Shown in pieces: positions 23,136 to 34,499 of a stretch of 64,000 nucleotides of DNA. Position 1 is the first letter of the stretch. Each line of letters starts with the position of its first letter. The notes beneath the pieces were generated by a model that saw only the letters and a program-made list of their open reading frames with translations, ran no database searches and was not told the origin of the DNA. The DNA is from Parietaria judaica (lineage: Eukaryota > Streptophyta > Magnoliopsida > Rosales > Urticaceae). The stretch lies in assembly GCA_954871525.1 (NCBI GenBank), contig OX940864.1, forward strand, positions 6,814,001 to 6,878,000, given 5' to 3'. A program made the position numbers and the translations under genes.

Positions 23136-23736
23136 CGAAACTTCCCACAGATGGATCTCGTTTTTTTCCGGTGGGAGTCTTTAGATGATCGGCATTTACT
23201 TGAGGCTGATCATATCATTATCAAGATTGTATTTGTGTTTTATGCATCAATTCGTCTGTGCGATCTGCATGTGCCTAGGCATTTGCAGAAGACAAACGTG
23301 AACTTCATGAAGAAGATGGGATCACTGCCTCTCGATTACTTCAGGAACAACACGCGGGAAGTTTTATGGTCTATGTTATCGTGCCTTGCGTAATTTACCG
23401 ATGGTAATATCCATAATGTTTCTGATCATTTTTCTAACCTTGCGACCACTGATATTGACACTTATCAAGAGCAAAACAATGGCTTCGCTCATCCGACGTA
23501 AACATGGTCGGCTAGCTTCAGATGCAAGACCGATATTACATGACGCAAATTCATTCTGGAGGCATAATTATCTCAGTTCCACAGCTTACATACCTAATTC
23601 AGTTGGGCTCTCAAGTACTCGGGTGATTCAAAAGGAAAACTTTTTTTCTCGTTGTGGTAGAAATAGTACGTGCCCAGTATGCGAAGAAGTTGTGTGTATT
23701 GAAGACGATCATCTGTCACCTGAAATCTGGGTCAAG
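23136..23736 (+). other. Unidentified coding-like segment between array and right LTR-like repeat
   Basis: About 600 bp with less biased composition than the array. An 80-codon ORF (23151-23393) contains RHLQKTNVNFMKKMGSLPLD; a second frame (about 23476-23730) holds NSVGLSSTRVIQ and a CPVCEE segment. The first frame continues beyond its stop with NIHNVSDHFSNLATTD. The composition suggests pieces of host gene exons carried by a mobile element and now broken. I do not recognise the source gene, and no intact reading frame or splice structure could be built. Confidence 0.4.
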
Positions 23737-24010
23737 TGCGCCTACAAGGTGCCACTAGCGCCTCTACGCCCACGCCCACGCACCCGAGCCGGTGTCGCCG
23801 GTGGCGACACCGGCGAGGGCGGCATTGCGAAAGCATGAGGTGGCATGGTCTCGCCACCTCGCCTCCACACGGCACTCATGTGGCATACTTATCACTATGC
23901 CACATGTTGAGCTCACATCACTATTGTTTTCCTTATTTATTGCACAAACTCTTTGTATTTAATCAATGTGGGACTTTTCACATTCCCACATTTACTCTCC
24001 ACTCAACACA
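23737..24010 (-). mobile_element. LTR-like sequence right of the tandem array
   Basis: Direct copy of 16020-16320: TGCGCCTAC start, the GGTGTCGCCGGTGGCGACACC palindrome, the TGTGGCATACTTATCACTAT stretch, and the TGTGGGA...TCCCACA hairpin before the ACACA end. It is about 27 bp shorter in the GC-rich head and differs at a few other sites. Upstream of 23737 the resemblance to the left copy ends abruptly. No matching target duplication links the outer borders of the two copies. Confidence 0.7.
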
Positions 24011-24069
24011 TTATACTAGCTCATTTATTAGAGCATTTATTGGTCATTTATTATTAATAAATTCCAACA

Positions 24070-24202
24070 TGGTTGTGGGTCCAAATTTTATACATACATC
24101 CAATCAAACTCATTCACTGATTTCTCATTTGTTTATAATTTAAGATAGAAAAAAAAAATATGGTTAAATACTTAAATTATAAAAGCATGCCATCTTTGTG
24201 AG
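24070..24202 (+). repeat. Dispersed repeat, copy 2 (right part)
   Basis: Positions 24070-24133 repeat 15522-15585 exactly. The continuation to CATGCCATCTTTGTGA matches 26847-26904. It thus supplies the right part of the family whose left part lies before the array, and it ends exactly where the PPR remnant begins. Confidence 0.8.
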
Positions 24203-25240
24203 CCTTTCCGCTCTCTGCAAATTGTTTCGGCCCGATAATCGATAGCCTCTGTAAGGAAAACCGAATAGACGAAGCATTGAGGCTTTTCGATGACATGGTC
24301 GAGCGGGAAGTTCAGCCTAACCGCGTTTGTTACAACACCATCATCAGCGGATTGAGCCGCTCGGGTCGGTTGGAAGAAACCAAGAGCTTCTTGACCCACA
24401 TGGTAAGCCACGGAATTTCCCCAGATGTTCATACCTACACCGCGTTGATTGATTCGCTTTACAGGGACGGGCAAATTCAGGAAGGGTTTACCCTCTCGAA
24501 TTTCATGACCGGAGAAGGTATAAAACCAAACATCGTGACCTTCAACTCGTTGATCTCAGCTTTGTGCAAGGGTGGTCGGTTGCGGGACGCGATCCAGCTC
24601 GTGAAAGACATGGTCGGTTTCGGAGTTCATCCAGATATCTTCACGTTTAATACCGTTCTGAGTGCTCGGTGCAAGGAAGGGAAAATTGACGTAGCGGTTT
24701 ATCTCATGGAAACAATATTGAATCAAGGCTCTTTGCCGGATGGCGTCATCTACGAGACGTTGCTATGCGGGTTATGTCATTTGGGTAAATCCGAAGAAGC
24801 TCATAGATTGTTTTATGACATGTCGAACCGGAAGATCTTCCCGGACGTGAAGACGCTGAACATAGTTCTGGACGCGCTCTGCAATAACGGGATGATGGAG
24901 AAAGCGCAGTGGTTGTTCGACGCGATGATTGAACATCGGAAGGAGGTTAATACGGCAACTTTCAACACGTTGATCAAAGGGTATTGTCGTCAGGGCGACA
25001 TGGATAAGGCGCGGGACATGTTCGTCCGGATGGCGATAAAAGGGGGCTCTACCATACACGATCTCGTACAACACGATGGTGAAGGGGTACGCGAAAGTGA
25101 AACGGAAGAGCGTGGCGCTGAGGCTTCTGAAGGAGATGATCATGGAAGGGTTGTTGCCGAATCACGCGTCTCAGAACATCTTGAAGAGCATTCTTGTGTA
25201 CAGGCTTGACCCACATTTGCACTACATTTCATTCAGATGA
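24203..25240 (+). pseudogene. Pentatricopeptide-repeat gene remnant, 5'-truncated and frameshifted
   Basis: The frame opens inside a PPR motif (IIDSLCKENRIDEALRLFDDM) directly after repeat DNA at about 24203, so the N-terminus and any targeting peptide are lost. About eight 35-residue P-type repeats follow, each with the pattern of YNTIISGLSRSGRLEE and PDVHTYTALID. The run of five G at 25042-25046 shifts the frame: upstream reads RMAIKGG then nonsense, while the next frame continues the family pattern (LPYTISYNTMVKGYAKVK) to a TGA at 25238. PPR proteins bind organelle RNA in plants. Lack of a start and the frameshift make this copy a pseudogene, unless a separate upstream exon exists. Confidence 0.85.
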
Positions 25241-25299
25241 TCAACATATATCTTATTTTATGTAATATTTATTTATGTGAAATGTCTAGGAAATTAGAC

Positions 25300-25738
25300 G
25301 TTGTTTTACTATAATTATTCTTCACGTAAGAATAACGATGATGGGAAATTACGGACGAAACCAGTGGATTTGTAACTTTTGGTTATTTAATCTTCGTATT
25401 ATTAAATAGGGCATGATTTTAGAAACCCCAAAAAGTCGTCGACGTGCCTTTTTTTTAAGAGTTACGGTTCGAAAACTCACATAAACCGCGATAAGTGTAT
25501 CGGCTGTTTCACTATAATTATTGTTTATGTGAGAATAACAATGATGGGAAATTATGGACGAAATCAGTGGATTTGTAACTTTTAGCTATTTAATCTTCGT
25601 AATTAGAAAACTTACGGAGCCGTAATCTTGATACTATTATTATATATAGGGCATGGTTTAAAAACCCCGAAAAGTTGTCAGGCATGCCCCTTTTTTAGAG
25701 TTATGGTTCGAAAATTCACATAAACCGTCATACGTGTA
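25300..25738 (+). repeat. Diverged ~220-bp tandem duplication
   Basis: The stretch with CTATAATTATT, GATGGGAAATTA, CAGTGGATTTGTAACTTTT and AAACTCACATAAACCG at 25300-25499 recurs at 25507-25738 with substitutions and a 40-bp indel. Non-coding. Confidence 0.8.
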
Positions 25739-26187
25739 AAATATAGTTCAAAACATTTGTAGTCTTTTTATGTATGACGTTTTCATCTTACATTTACACT
25801 CTTCTAATACAAAGTCTTAGATTTAAACATCGTAAGTTGTTACAATCTCAATATTTCTTTAATAGTAAATTATTATCTTTAGTTTTAATAAAAATCCCTT
25901 ATTAATAATCTTATATATGTATAAAAAGTTACAAGTATAACTCTTATTTTTATATAAAATATAACTATAAGTTATAAATATGATACGTTATTATGGTCTA
26001 TGAGTGTGATTTCTTATGGTGATAAACATGTAATTGTAAACCTCTGTAAAAATATTGTCGAAGTACTCAAAGTTATTTTTTGACTTTTCCGTCGTCAGAC
26101 CTGTCGGTATGTAGCATGTTATTTTTTTTGCCGACTTTTTTCTCGGTAGACTCGTTACTCGTCAGCATGTCCGTAAAATAAAAATTA
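25739..26187. other. AT-rich spacer
   Basis: No gene or defined element seen. Confidence 0.5.
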
Positions 26188-26602
26188 GCCCGTTTGGTGG
26201 ATGGTTTAGAAATCATTTTCTTCGTTATATTTGAATTCATCTCGTTATATTTATGTATTTTTTAAAATTTTGATCATATCTCAAGTAATAAACTGTAGCA
26301 CTGCACTATCTTGTTATCTATATATAAGTAATATGATGATCGATATAATAAATTAGATATATTTTATATATTTATTGGATTCTTTGATAATTGAATTTAT
26401 ACATATACACATTTTCAAAGAAAGGGATCAAAATCTAAGAACTTAACCAGACATGATTTTTCGTTTTTATTTTCTAAAAACATGTTAATAGAAAACTTAA
26501 CCAAACAACGTTTTAAAAATTTCAAAAACATGGTTTATCAAACAGATTTTTCAAACCAAAACATCGAAAAACAAGTTCATCAAACGCTAACCAAACAGGC
26601 CT
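26188..26602. mobile_element. MITE, GCCCGTTTGGTGG ends
   Basis: Left GCCCGTTTGGTGGATGGTTT and the reverse complement of the right end (GGCCTGTTTGGTTAGCGTTT) form imperfect terminal inverted repeats. The 415-bp interior is AT-rich and non-coding. A target duplication was not recognised. Confidence 0.6.
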
Positions 26603-26604
26603 TT

Positions 26605-26904
26605 TAATTCCAACTTATTTATTTTTAAAACCGAAACCAGAAACTCCGTTAGTAAAGATTTCGTAAGTACTATTTTACCCGATAGAAGAGGAGTTATATA
26701 GTATACTCATCAGCAATAGTTAAAGGAACAATCATATATTCAGTAAATTTATTTAGTGCTAAACTAGATGATTGGTTGTGGGTCTAAATTTAATACATAT
26801 ATCCAATCAAACTCATTCACTGATTTCTCTTTTGTTTATAATTTAAGATACGAAAAAAAAAAATGGTTAAATACTTAAATTATAAAAGCATGCCATCTTT
26901 GTGA
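26605..26904 (+). repeat. Dispersed repeat, copy 3 (complete)
   Basis: Uninterrupted version of the repeat seen in two parts at 15352-15585 and 24070-24202, from AATTCCAACTTATTTATTTT to CATGCCATCTTTGTGA. It shows how the sequence reads without the insertion. Confidence 0.8.
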
Positions 26905-27204
26905 TAGACAATTAGCAGGTCCCCAAAAGGTCCACATTATCAAAATTGTTGCACTCGAATATTACAAATTTTAGAAATCTCATAATTTAATCATCGCTCA
27001 AATTCAATTTCCAAAAGAGATAATCACATTTACACACATACTTCATTCACTTTAATATTAAAAACTCGAAAGGGTACAAATTTGCCACTCACAATAACTA
27101 AGCACGTCCTTTATTTCATCCAAACTCACAAGTGACATACACGCAGCGAAAAAAGAAAAGAAAAAAAAAGTGAACTAGAAAAAGGGTACCCAAATATTAA
27201 GAAT
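26905..27204. other. 3' flank of the 8-cysteine gene
   Basis: AT-rich; includes the probable 3' UTR of the minus-strand gene that follows. No other feature seen. Confidence 0.5.
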
Positions 27205-27636
27205 TTAAGCACATTGGAAGTCTTTTGGGCACTTTTTTCCACAGTGGTTCAAGAGCACGGTCAACGATACTGAAGCGTTGACGTTGATCCCCAAGACTTT
27301 AGCTTTAAGGGCAGTGCAAAGGCAAATAGCAGCCTCAAGGTCAGTGAGCCCTCGGATCAAGGCACAGCAAGGCGTGTCTGGTGGGGTCCCCACGACCACG
27401 TTGACCAAGCCCTTTAGCAAATCGGCACACACCCCAAACTTAAGGGTGTCCTTAGGGCAAGAGCCCTGGGAGCCTGATGGGCCGGGCTTTGGCATCACCG
27501 GAGCGGGCTTTGGGCTCGGCTTGGGCTTAGGCTTAGGCTTCGATGGTGCGCAAGAGTTTGCGCTCACAAGCGTAAAGAACACAAGGTTGAGACAGAGGAG
27601 AAGAGCAATGCTTGAAGCAGCTTTGGAAGAGGCCAT
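27205..27636 (-). CDS. Hybrid proline-rich protein, 8-cysteine motif (DC2.15-like)
   Basis: Single-exon gene for 143 residues. A signal peptide ([20 protein letters not shown]) is followed by a short proline-rich domain of Lys-Pro repeats ([15 protein letters not shown]), then the eight-cysteine domain: [53 protein letters not shown]. The extra Cys in KKC is often present in this family. The product should be secreted to the wall. It is clearly paralogous to 7895-8287 and keeps the proline-rich linker that the other has mostly lost. A poly-A tract lies immediately before the ATG, and CTATAAAAACC about 70 bp upstream on the minus strand is a likely TATA box. Confidence 0.95.
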   Translation of the reverse strand: MASSKAASSIALLLCLNLVFFTLVSANSCAPSKPKPKPKPSPKPAPVMPKPGPSGSQGSCPKDTLKFGVCADLLKGLVNVVVGTPPDTPCCALIRGLTDLEAAICLCTALKAKVLGINVNASVSLTVLLNHCGKKCPKDFQCA

Positions 27637-27699
27637 TTTTTTTTTTTTTTTGTATAATGAGTTTTTTCTTTTCGTAGATTGTGTTGGATATATATTGTG

Positions 27700-27712
27700 G
27701 GTTTTTATAGGT
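27700..27712 (-). promoter_or_regulatory. Probable TATA box of the minus-strand 8-cysteine gene
   Basis: The minus strand reads CACCTATAAAAACCC about 65-75 bp before the start codon. Confidence 0.55.
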
Positions 27713-27739
27713 GGAGAATTGTGAGATTTATTTTATTTT

Positions 27740-28711
27740 TTATTTTTGAAGTAATGGTTGCAAATAGTCATAGACCCATGTGAGGGTTTTTTGTTTGATC
27801 AGCTGTAATCACTAATCAGTTTGTCCGAATTGGAGAATGGGGTCATCCTTCTTAATTAGTAGTGTGTGTTTTGTAGCATCAACCAGCAAAAATGAGAAAG
27901 ACTTGCTATTTAGGCTCTCAATGGGTCATTTTATTGGTTGGGATTTTTTTGCCTTCACACCTAATATGTCCATTCCCTCACTATGGCTCACTTCTTGTCG
28001 TACTTTAGTGGTCATTTTCTCTCTATATGCTTTGGAGTTTAACACCATATAATTCAATCCAATACTGCTTCTGTTAAGCGTGGGATAATCTTAAGACCCT
28101 AATTATTATCTCAGTAGTCGTGTTTTCTTCCATTAAGATATTTTTAGGTGTCTATCACACCAATCAAGGATGATTCGCCTCGTAGGTTTAGCGAGTGTTA
28201 CGCGCCCATGTGCGGGAACTATCGCACAACCCTAAACCATTGGGAGAGTTTTTTCGGTTTAACTCTCGAACTAAAGGTCGAAATAACTTTATCGAGAAAA
28301 ATGTACTAATTTTTCTTTTATTTCTATTCTGGGTCCCAGAGGATATTTCGAGGAAAATGACAACAAACTTTGTTACGCGTATTGGGCCAAATCTTCAGAT
28401 ATCCACCAATATATAAATCTTGCCGCAAAATCTATTCTACTTGCTAAGTTATAAAACTATCTTTATTGGTTCATGTACACAAACGGGTTATGTTTGGAAA
28501 CTTCATTGTCGATAAGTTTAATGCACAATGGATTGTTGTAGAAAATATCACCTCTTTGCCAAGTGGGTGTGATCTTGAACAAGATCAGATAATAGCAAAG
28601 ATTGCCAAGTCCTTGATGGTCCAGGGCGTTAACAGACACATCAGTGGCAAACAGCTTGTGATTTTCTTGCAATGAAAAGAAAATCTCTACTTGCGACCAA
28701 GAGAGAATCAA
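27740..28711. other. Intergenic region
   Basis: Holds the 5' flank of the 8-cysteine gene and the 3' flank of SKA1. A 70-codon plus-strand frame at 28466-28675 without recognisable similarity is not called a gene. Confidence 0.5.
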
Positions 28712-31700
28712 TCATTGAGGTCTCAAGAGGATAATTACGCGGTGATGTCCGATCCGCGACTCGCTTATACGACCGAGATGTCGAAGGACCTGCAGGAAAA
28801 AAGAAAAAAGCAAGTTGTAAATGATTTAAAGAAAAAAAGAATCCGGAAACTCTATTTCTATTTCCCTAATCATATAAGAACTCAAAAACCTTTAATGAAT
28901 TTTAAGACTTATTCTTTGTAAATCGGCGAATTTTATGCCAAATTATGTAATATTTGTAATAAATTGTATGAAATATAAATTATTTTATGAATTGATAGCT
29001 ATTATTGAGGCTTGTGGCTCGCAGTCAAGGTAAAACACCTCGCGGGGTTAAGGGAAAACGCCCCAGTTCCCGATAAGACTTCAAAACCTTGGTTCTAACT
29101 TGTACTATATCTAAATGATTATATTTTAAACACCTATTAGAAGAATATTAAGGCTATTAGAAGCACATTCTTACTGTTAGGATTGCTTTGCCAGTATTGT
29201 CAAGCTTCAATGCTGGTCCCTTTATATCGTTCTCGAGAAAGAAGTATTTCCCTTTTACCGCTGAATCCGATGCAATGGCTCTCAGTTCCTGCATAAGTTT
29301 TCATGGCGTTTTTACTATTTGGTTATCAAGGTTTGTCTTCAAAGTGAAGCAATGATTTCTAGTTTCACCTACCAGTGACTTCTCCCAGTTACTTTCTGCC
29401 ATCTGGAAAACAAAATTATTCGCTTTCAGGTCTTGTGACAAATTTATTTATGTAAAGACTATGATTTTAAGGAGATAAAATAACATAACATAACCTTCTT
29501 CCTCGGAGCAGAGATAATATGAGCATTGGTTTCAGCATATGTTGCCATGTCATTGATTGCTGCATTGACCTTTTCAAGAGTAAGTCTTCCTCTCATATAT
29601 CTGCACTTGGAAAGAGTTATAAATACGAAGTGTTAAAAATAATATATTTATAAAAAGTGTTGATTCGGTCATCTTACTCCGAAAAATCCTAGACTTTGGT
29701 AAGTTAACTTTAAGATCAAGACATGTATAATGCTTATACTCATATCATAAGTCACTCCAGATATCAAGTGTGAAGTTTCTGTTTAAGCGAAGTATCATTA
29801 ATCTGTTCACATATATACAATCTTGAAGTGATCTGGTAGCCATTGAGATACTTAAACGAAGTTATATACTGCTGTTTTCAAACGACCTATACTTACGCGG
29901 ATAAGGACTCCAGTTCTTCGTTACATATAAACCATAATGGAGGAGGCGAACGGACCTTTTTCTCCTGAAATAGAAAGGAAAAGAAAATGAGCTCTTAAAG
30001 GATCATGCTTTCTAATCTTAAATTTTTCTCTCTTTCCCCGTGGTTTTTGAAATCTCGTAATGAAGAACAGACACGGTCAAGACATGGATAAGACCCATAG
30101 ATCTTCTTGTTATGCAATGACAATATAAAATTATTATTTCCAGGAGAAGAGTAATCTATACCTGTAGGGTTAACTCTAAAATCAACGCTTAAGGTTGAAC
30201 ATTTAGGAATAACAAACAGACAAGTTAAGTTTTTATGGATATGCATTTAATTGTTGAAAAATTGATCTATTCTATTACATGTTTCGTACCTTGGGGATTA
30301 CTACAGGCTCCTCATCGAGATTCAAGGGTGTAAAATTAGCGTCCTGTTTAGAGGTCCTGTGCTGCAAACTGGATGAGAACACCACGATGAACTCCCGAAA
30401 ATGTAAAAAAAAAAAAAAAAACAAGTATTTGTAACTTAAACGTTAAAAGATAAGATATCAATAGAACGAGTACCAATGATTACTCTCTGAATTCTGAGTC
30501 GTCAATCTTTCAGAAACATGCGATGGGACATAAACTGACATGTTCTGCAACTTCTTCTTCTGCTTCAACGAAGCATTGATCAGTTTCTGCAATGATTTCA
30601 CAAAAATAAGTCATTTTCCGAGTTCTGTTTCAGATTGTCTGCAATATATATCATAAGCCTACTGGGTTTAATGAGATATTATGCTCTAAGACCGGTTTAG
30701 GCCCAAACACGCATAGTAAAAATCTATAGACAATGTGTATTTAAACGAAAATAAGTTTATACAACAATATTAACAGTACCCTAAGGACTAATCTCAGCCG
30801 TTTTCTCGCTAGATAAATTCAGCCATCTCTCTCCCTTGATGTGGTCGATTTCCACTCTCCCCATAAACCTGAGAAACCGCCCGAATAGCCTCCGACAAGA
30901 ATCTAGCAATCCCAACAAAAAAATTTCCAGCCAACGTCGTGTGGTGTTTTACGCTCAATGACTGGAAGAAGTGGACGTTCAATTTCTTCGAGATTAAAGC
31001 TACGGGATTGGCGAGTCAATATAGATTAAGAACGGCGGCAAGAGCAGTTCAAGATCCAATGTTGTGAAGATCGACCTAATAGTCATCAAAAGCCTCATAC
31101 CAATCCTCGTTTGAATTTGCATCCGATCGTTCTTACTAGGCCTTAGTTTCCAGGAATTCTCCGATCATTTCCGCTCTTCAAGGGATGAGAAATTCCACAG
31201 AACACTTGCACAGCCATCAATTAACGACGGCCGAAATATAATTTGGCCTTTAAGATGTAGCCAGTCAAACAGTATGCGTGCATATATGATAGATATTATT
31301 CCTAGTTCCAAAGCGTTGCAAATTTTCGAATTTATCAAACAGGTAAAGAGTAATCAAACTTACTGATTCAGTAGCTCCAATTTATCATCAATTCAAACAA
31401 CCAATACATCTAACTAATGAAATTCATGAACAACTCAACTCCTATTTTCAAACTCTGAGAGAAGTTAGAGAAAAGAAGAAATGTACTTTAACTTTGGGAA
31501 TAGCTAGGGTTTCTTCGCGCACTCGGTCCTTGATTCCCTGAACCTGAAGCTCCAGTGTCTTCAAAGCGGCATCAATGGCCGACAAGTCGGTCGCGCTGCT
31601 TGCAGGATACACTAAGAAAACCGAACGTTTCATATGAATTCGAGCAAATCATAACGAAGATATAGAAATCACGAAATCAGAGGCGAAATCGGCAAGAAAA

Positions 31701-31802
31701 CTCACTGTTTCGAGCGATTACGAGCTCCTGAAGCTCGGCTATACGAGAATTGAAGGCTGAAACCAACGAGTCCAAGGAATCGCCAGCTTTCTTCGCATCC
31801 AT
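28712..31802 (-). CDS. SKA1: Spindle and kinetochore-associated protein 1 homologue (9 exons)
   Basis: Assembled from nine minus-strand exons: 31802-31706, 31611-31487, 30586-30474, 30368-30290, 29964-29897, 29600-29495, 29402-29373, 29288-29175 and 28789-28712. All borders are GT-AG and phases agree, giving 269 residues ending at TGA 28712-28714. N-terminal segments SFNTRI-like FNSRIAELQELVIARN, MYPASS and AIDAALKTLELQVQ form the predicted coiled-coil. The C-terminal winged-helix-like domain shows PPPLW, YMRGRLTLEKVNAAINDM, GKYFFLENDIKGP and LKLDNTGKAILT then VLRHLGRISESR. This is the plant SKA1 family, whose animal counterpart couples kinetochores to microtubules. The start at 31802 lies in the strong context GCCATGG and matches the family N-terminus; an in-frame ATG at 31865 would add 21 residues. 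Exon 7 is only 30 bp. Confidence 0.93.
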
Positions 31803-31865
31803 GGCTTCTTTCTCTGAACAATCTGAACTCTTCTCTTTGAATTTGATTTTGTTCTCAGTATACAT

Positions 31866-32540
31866 GTTTTAGCGGGAACCAGAGAGCTTACATAATTTTG
31901 GATATTCACGGCATAAGTACTCTTAATTTTTATTTGTTATTCCTTTAGTTTTCTTATTTATTTAAGGGAACTTAAGCTAAATAGCCAACTACATAGTTTA
32001 AATTGACAAAATAGTCAATGTTTGATTAATATTTGTAAAATAGCCGATAAATCATATTAACCATTATAAAAATAGTCATATTAACTATTATAACTATATT
32101 AATCATTAACACGATAGTCAATGTTTGACTATTTTGCAAATGAAAACTTGCAATTATAATTTAAACATATGAACCTGACTATTTAATTTAATTTCTCTTT
32201 TTTATTTTATTTGTAATTAGGTAGAGTAAACAATTATAAATATGACTATTGGCAAGTAAGTAGTCATTCAGGCTATTAAATTTTGATGATTAAATTGAAA
32301 TTAACATTTTTTTCTTCACTTTTTGTAACTTGCAATCTGTTCTTTATTTATTTCCTCTTCCGTTAACCCTTATGTTTGGTCTTTTTTTTTTTTCTTTTTT
32401 TTTTATCAATAAGTTAAGAATCACAAACCAGTTCCAATCTTGACCCTCCCAAAAAGTTATTATTTCCCCGGTGAATTATTCAATGTTGAGCTTTATTGAT
32501 TCCGTTGTTGAATCGGAAAAAAGTCGGGGTTCTTCAATTT
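31866..32540. other. AT-rich spacer
   Basis: Contains the 5' flank of SKA1 and poly-T runs near 32380-32405. No gene seen. Confidence 0.5.
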
Positions 32541-32835
32541 GGCTCCGATATCAGTTGTAATATTTCAGATTAAGGAATGATAAAAAAGCATACGGCATAC
32601 AAACAATATACGAGGTTCGGAAAGTCCTTGCGGGCAGATTGAGCTTATTCAATATATTTAAAAAGATCCTACAACATTGAATCTCTTATCGATTTCCGAG
32701 ATAGCGAGTCAACAATGTTAATAAAAAATCGATAGCCAACTCAATGATCTTATGATCAAAACCAAACTTCTAATTTATAGAGACAATTTGTTGCAACATC
32801 TCACAAATTTCATTCCAGTAGATCCGAAAACCGTT
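32541..32835 (-). mobile_element. Degraded Copia-type LTR (minus strand)
   Basis: The minus strand reads TTACAACTGATATCGGAGCC at 32541-32560, a mutated version of an LTR 3' end plus tRNA-Met primer-binding site. Further upstream on that strand are the frequent LTR motif TTCCGAACCTCGTATATTGT and a TATA box (CTCTATAAATTAG). No internal coding region remains. Confidence 0.6.
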
Positions 32836-33067
32836 TTTGTTCGCTACAGGGACGAAAAAATTCGTCCCTATAGAATTGCATTCTAATACTTTTTCTCTTT
32901 TAAGTATTTTTAGAAACAAGTTTGTGTCTAAATTAAATCGTAATAGATAGTAAGTCCTAAATTATCAAACTTCAATTACAATTAGCTAAGAATAATAAGA
33001 TCGTCCTCTGACTGTGACTTATCTTAGCTTCTCATGATATCATCTTAATATTATAAGTGAATTATAT

Positions 33068-33141
<74 letters not shown>

Positions 33142-34499
33142 ATTTCTGTGTTTGTCAACTAGTTTCAGTAAACTACTCAACGATCCAGTTTGGTTTATGT
33201 TTTGCTATCTTGATTGAAAATAGAAAGTACAAACTCGATTGGCTTTCAAGAAATATTAATCACATCTTGCTATAATATTTAAAAATTCACATACATGAAA
33301 AAGTAGAATTCGTTCATTGAAATTCGAAGAATAAAGGACAAGCTTTTTTGAATAAGCACTTATTCACAAAATACGATATGTTTCTTACCGAAAAGTACGT
33401 ACAACATGTTCAAAATTTAATGTTTTCACGAGATCAAATTGGCTTACAACTTCAAGTCATTATCATTGGAAAATACAACACGGAAGCTTCAATCTTGCTT
33501 ATTTTTATTATTATTTTTATTTACATATTTAACCTATTAATTAATCAAGGACTTTGGATTTCTAACATTATGATTAATTAATAGATGTCAACTCCAATTT
33601 CGTACCTTATGATGTTGTTGGAAGTAGAAATTATAATAAGTCATAATATTTTGTTATGTATAAATTAAATTAAACAAGGTTGTCGGTTTAGGAGTAATCA
33701 AAGTGCAATCTGAGCCATCGGATTATATTGGAAAATGTCAAATTTTACGGATTTATCGCCATTCTTGAAGACTCAACCTTCTTGTTATAATAGGATGTTT
33801 GCTTTATTGTTACATATTACCACAAAAAGGTTTCACTTTATTGGGATTTTGAATTAAAGATAATAGTTTTGGAGACACAAGCTCGAACTTGTTGAATATT
33901 TGTCTCGGGTTCTAGGAGCTGGACATTCTACGTGGTGCCCAGTTCACCATCCCAAAACTTGGCTTTACTTGTGCATTGTATGTATTGTTTTTATATAATA
34001 ATTATGAGTATATATTCAAATTTATACAATATATAGGGTATATGTGTGCGTCTACGTATAATATTGTATATCATTACCTTCGTGGGAAGCATAAAAAAAA
34101 GGCATCAGTTTGTAAATCATTATCGGTTAAGTATTAAACATTTGATGTATTTATAAAATCAAATACAAAATGTGGTTATATACACATATATATAAACAAA
34201 TTAAGATCACCCTAGCTAATGTTCGTAAAATTTAATAAAACAAATGTAAAATGTGGTTTGCAAGGGTTATATTATAGCACATGGGTGGAGCACCTAGAAG
34301 GTTGTAGATTAAAATTTATTTTAAATTTTAACTCTAGTATTTTGCAATTTTATTTTTATTATTTATTATATTTTCAATTTTAATCTTTGATTATATATGT
34401 TTATTCCCATGATGCCTCCCACAATACTTAATAGTCTCGGCATTTTTATCCTACTACATCCATTCGCGGTACTTTGAGACTTATTATATGTGAACAAGT
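32836..34499. other. Gene-free stretch with TA/TG microsatellite
   Basis: A compound microsatellite, TA repeats (33070-33120) followed by TG repeats (33121-33142), is the only clear structure. No gene seen. Confidence 0.6.

Noticed and set aside
15522..24133. 64-bp direct repeat as a target site duplication of one large element
   Set aside because: Target duplications of known plant elements are 2-20 bp; a recombination or template-switch origin is likelier.
28466..28921. Plus-strand frames opposite the last SKA1 exon
   Set aside because: No similarity recognised, no ATG with good context, and one lies antisense to a confirmed exon.
31866..31870. SKA1 start at the upstream ATG (31865)
   Set aside because: Adds 21 residues unlike the family; the ATG at 31802 has the better context and family-like N-terminus. 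Kept only as an alternative.
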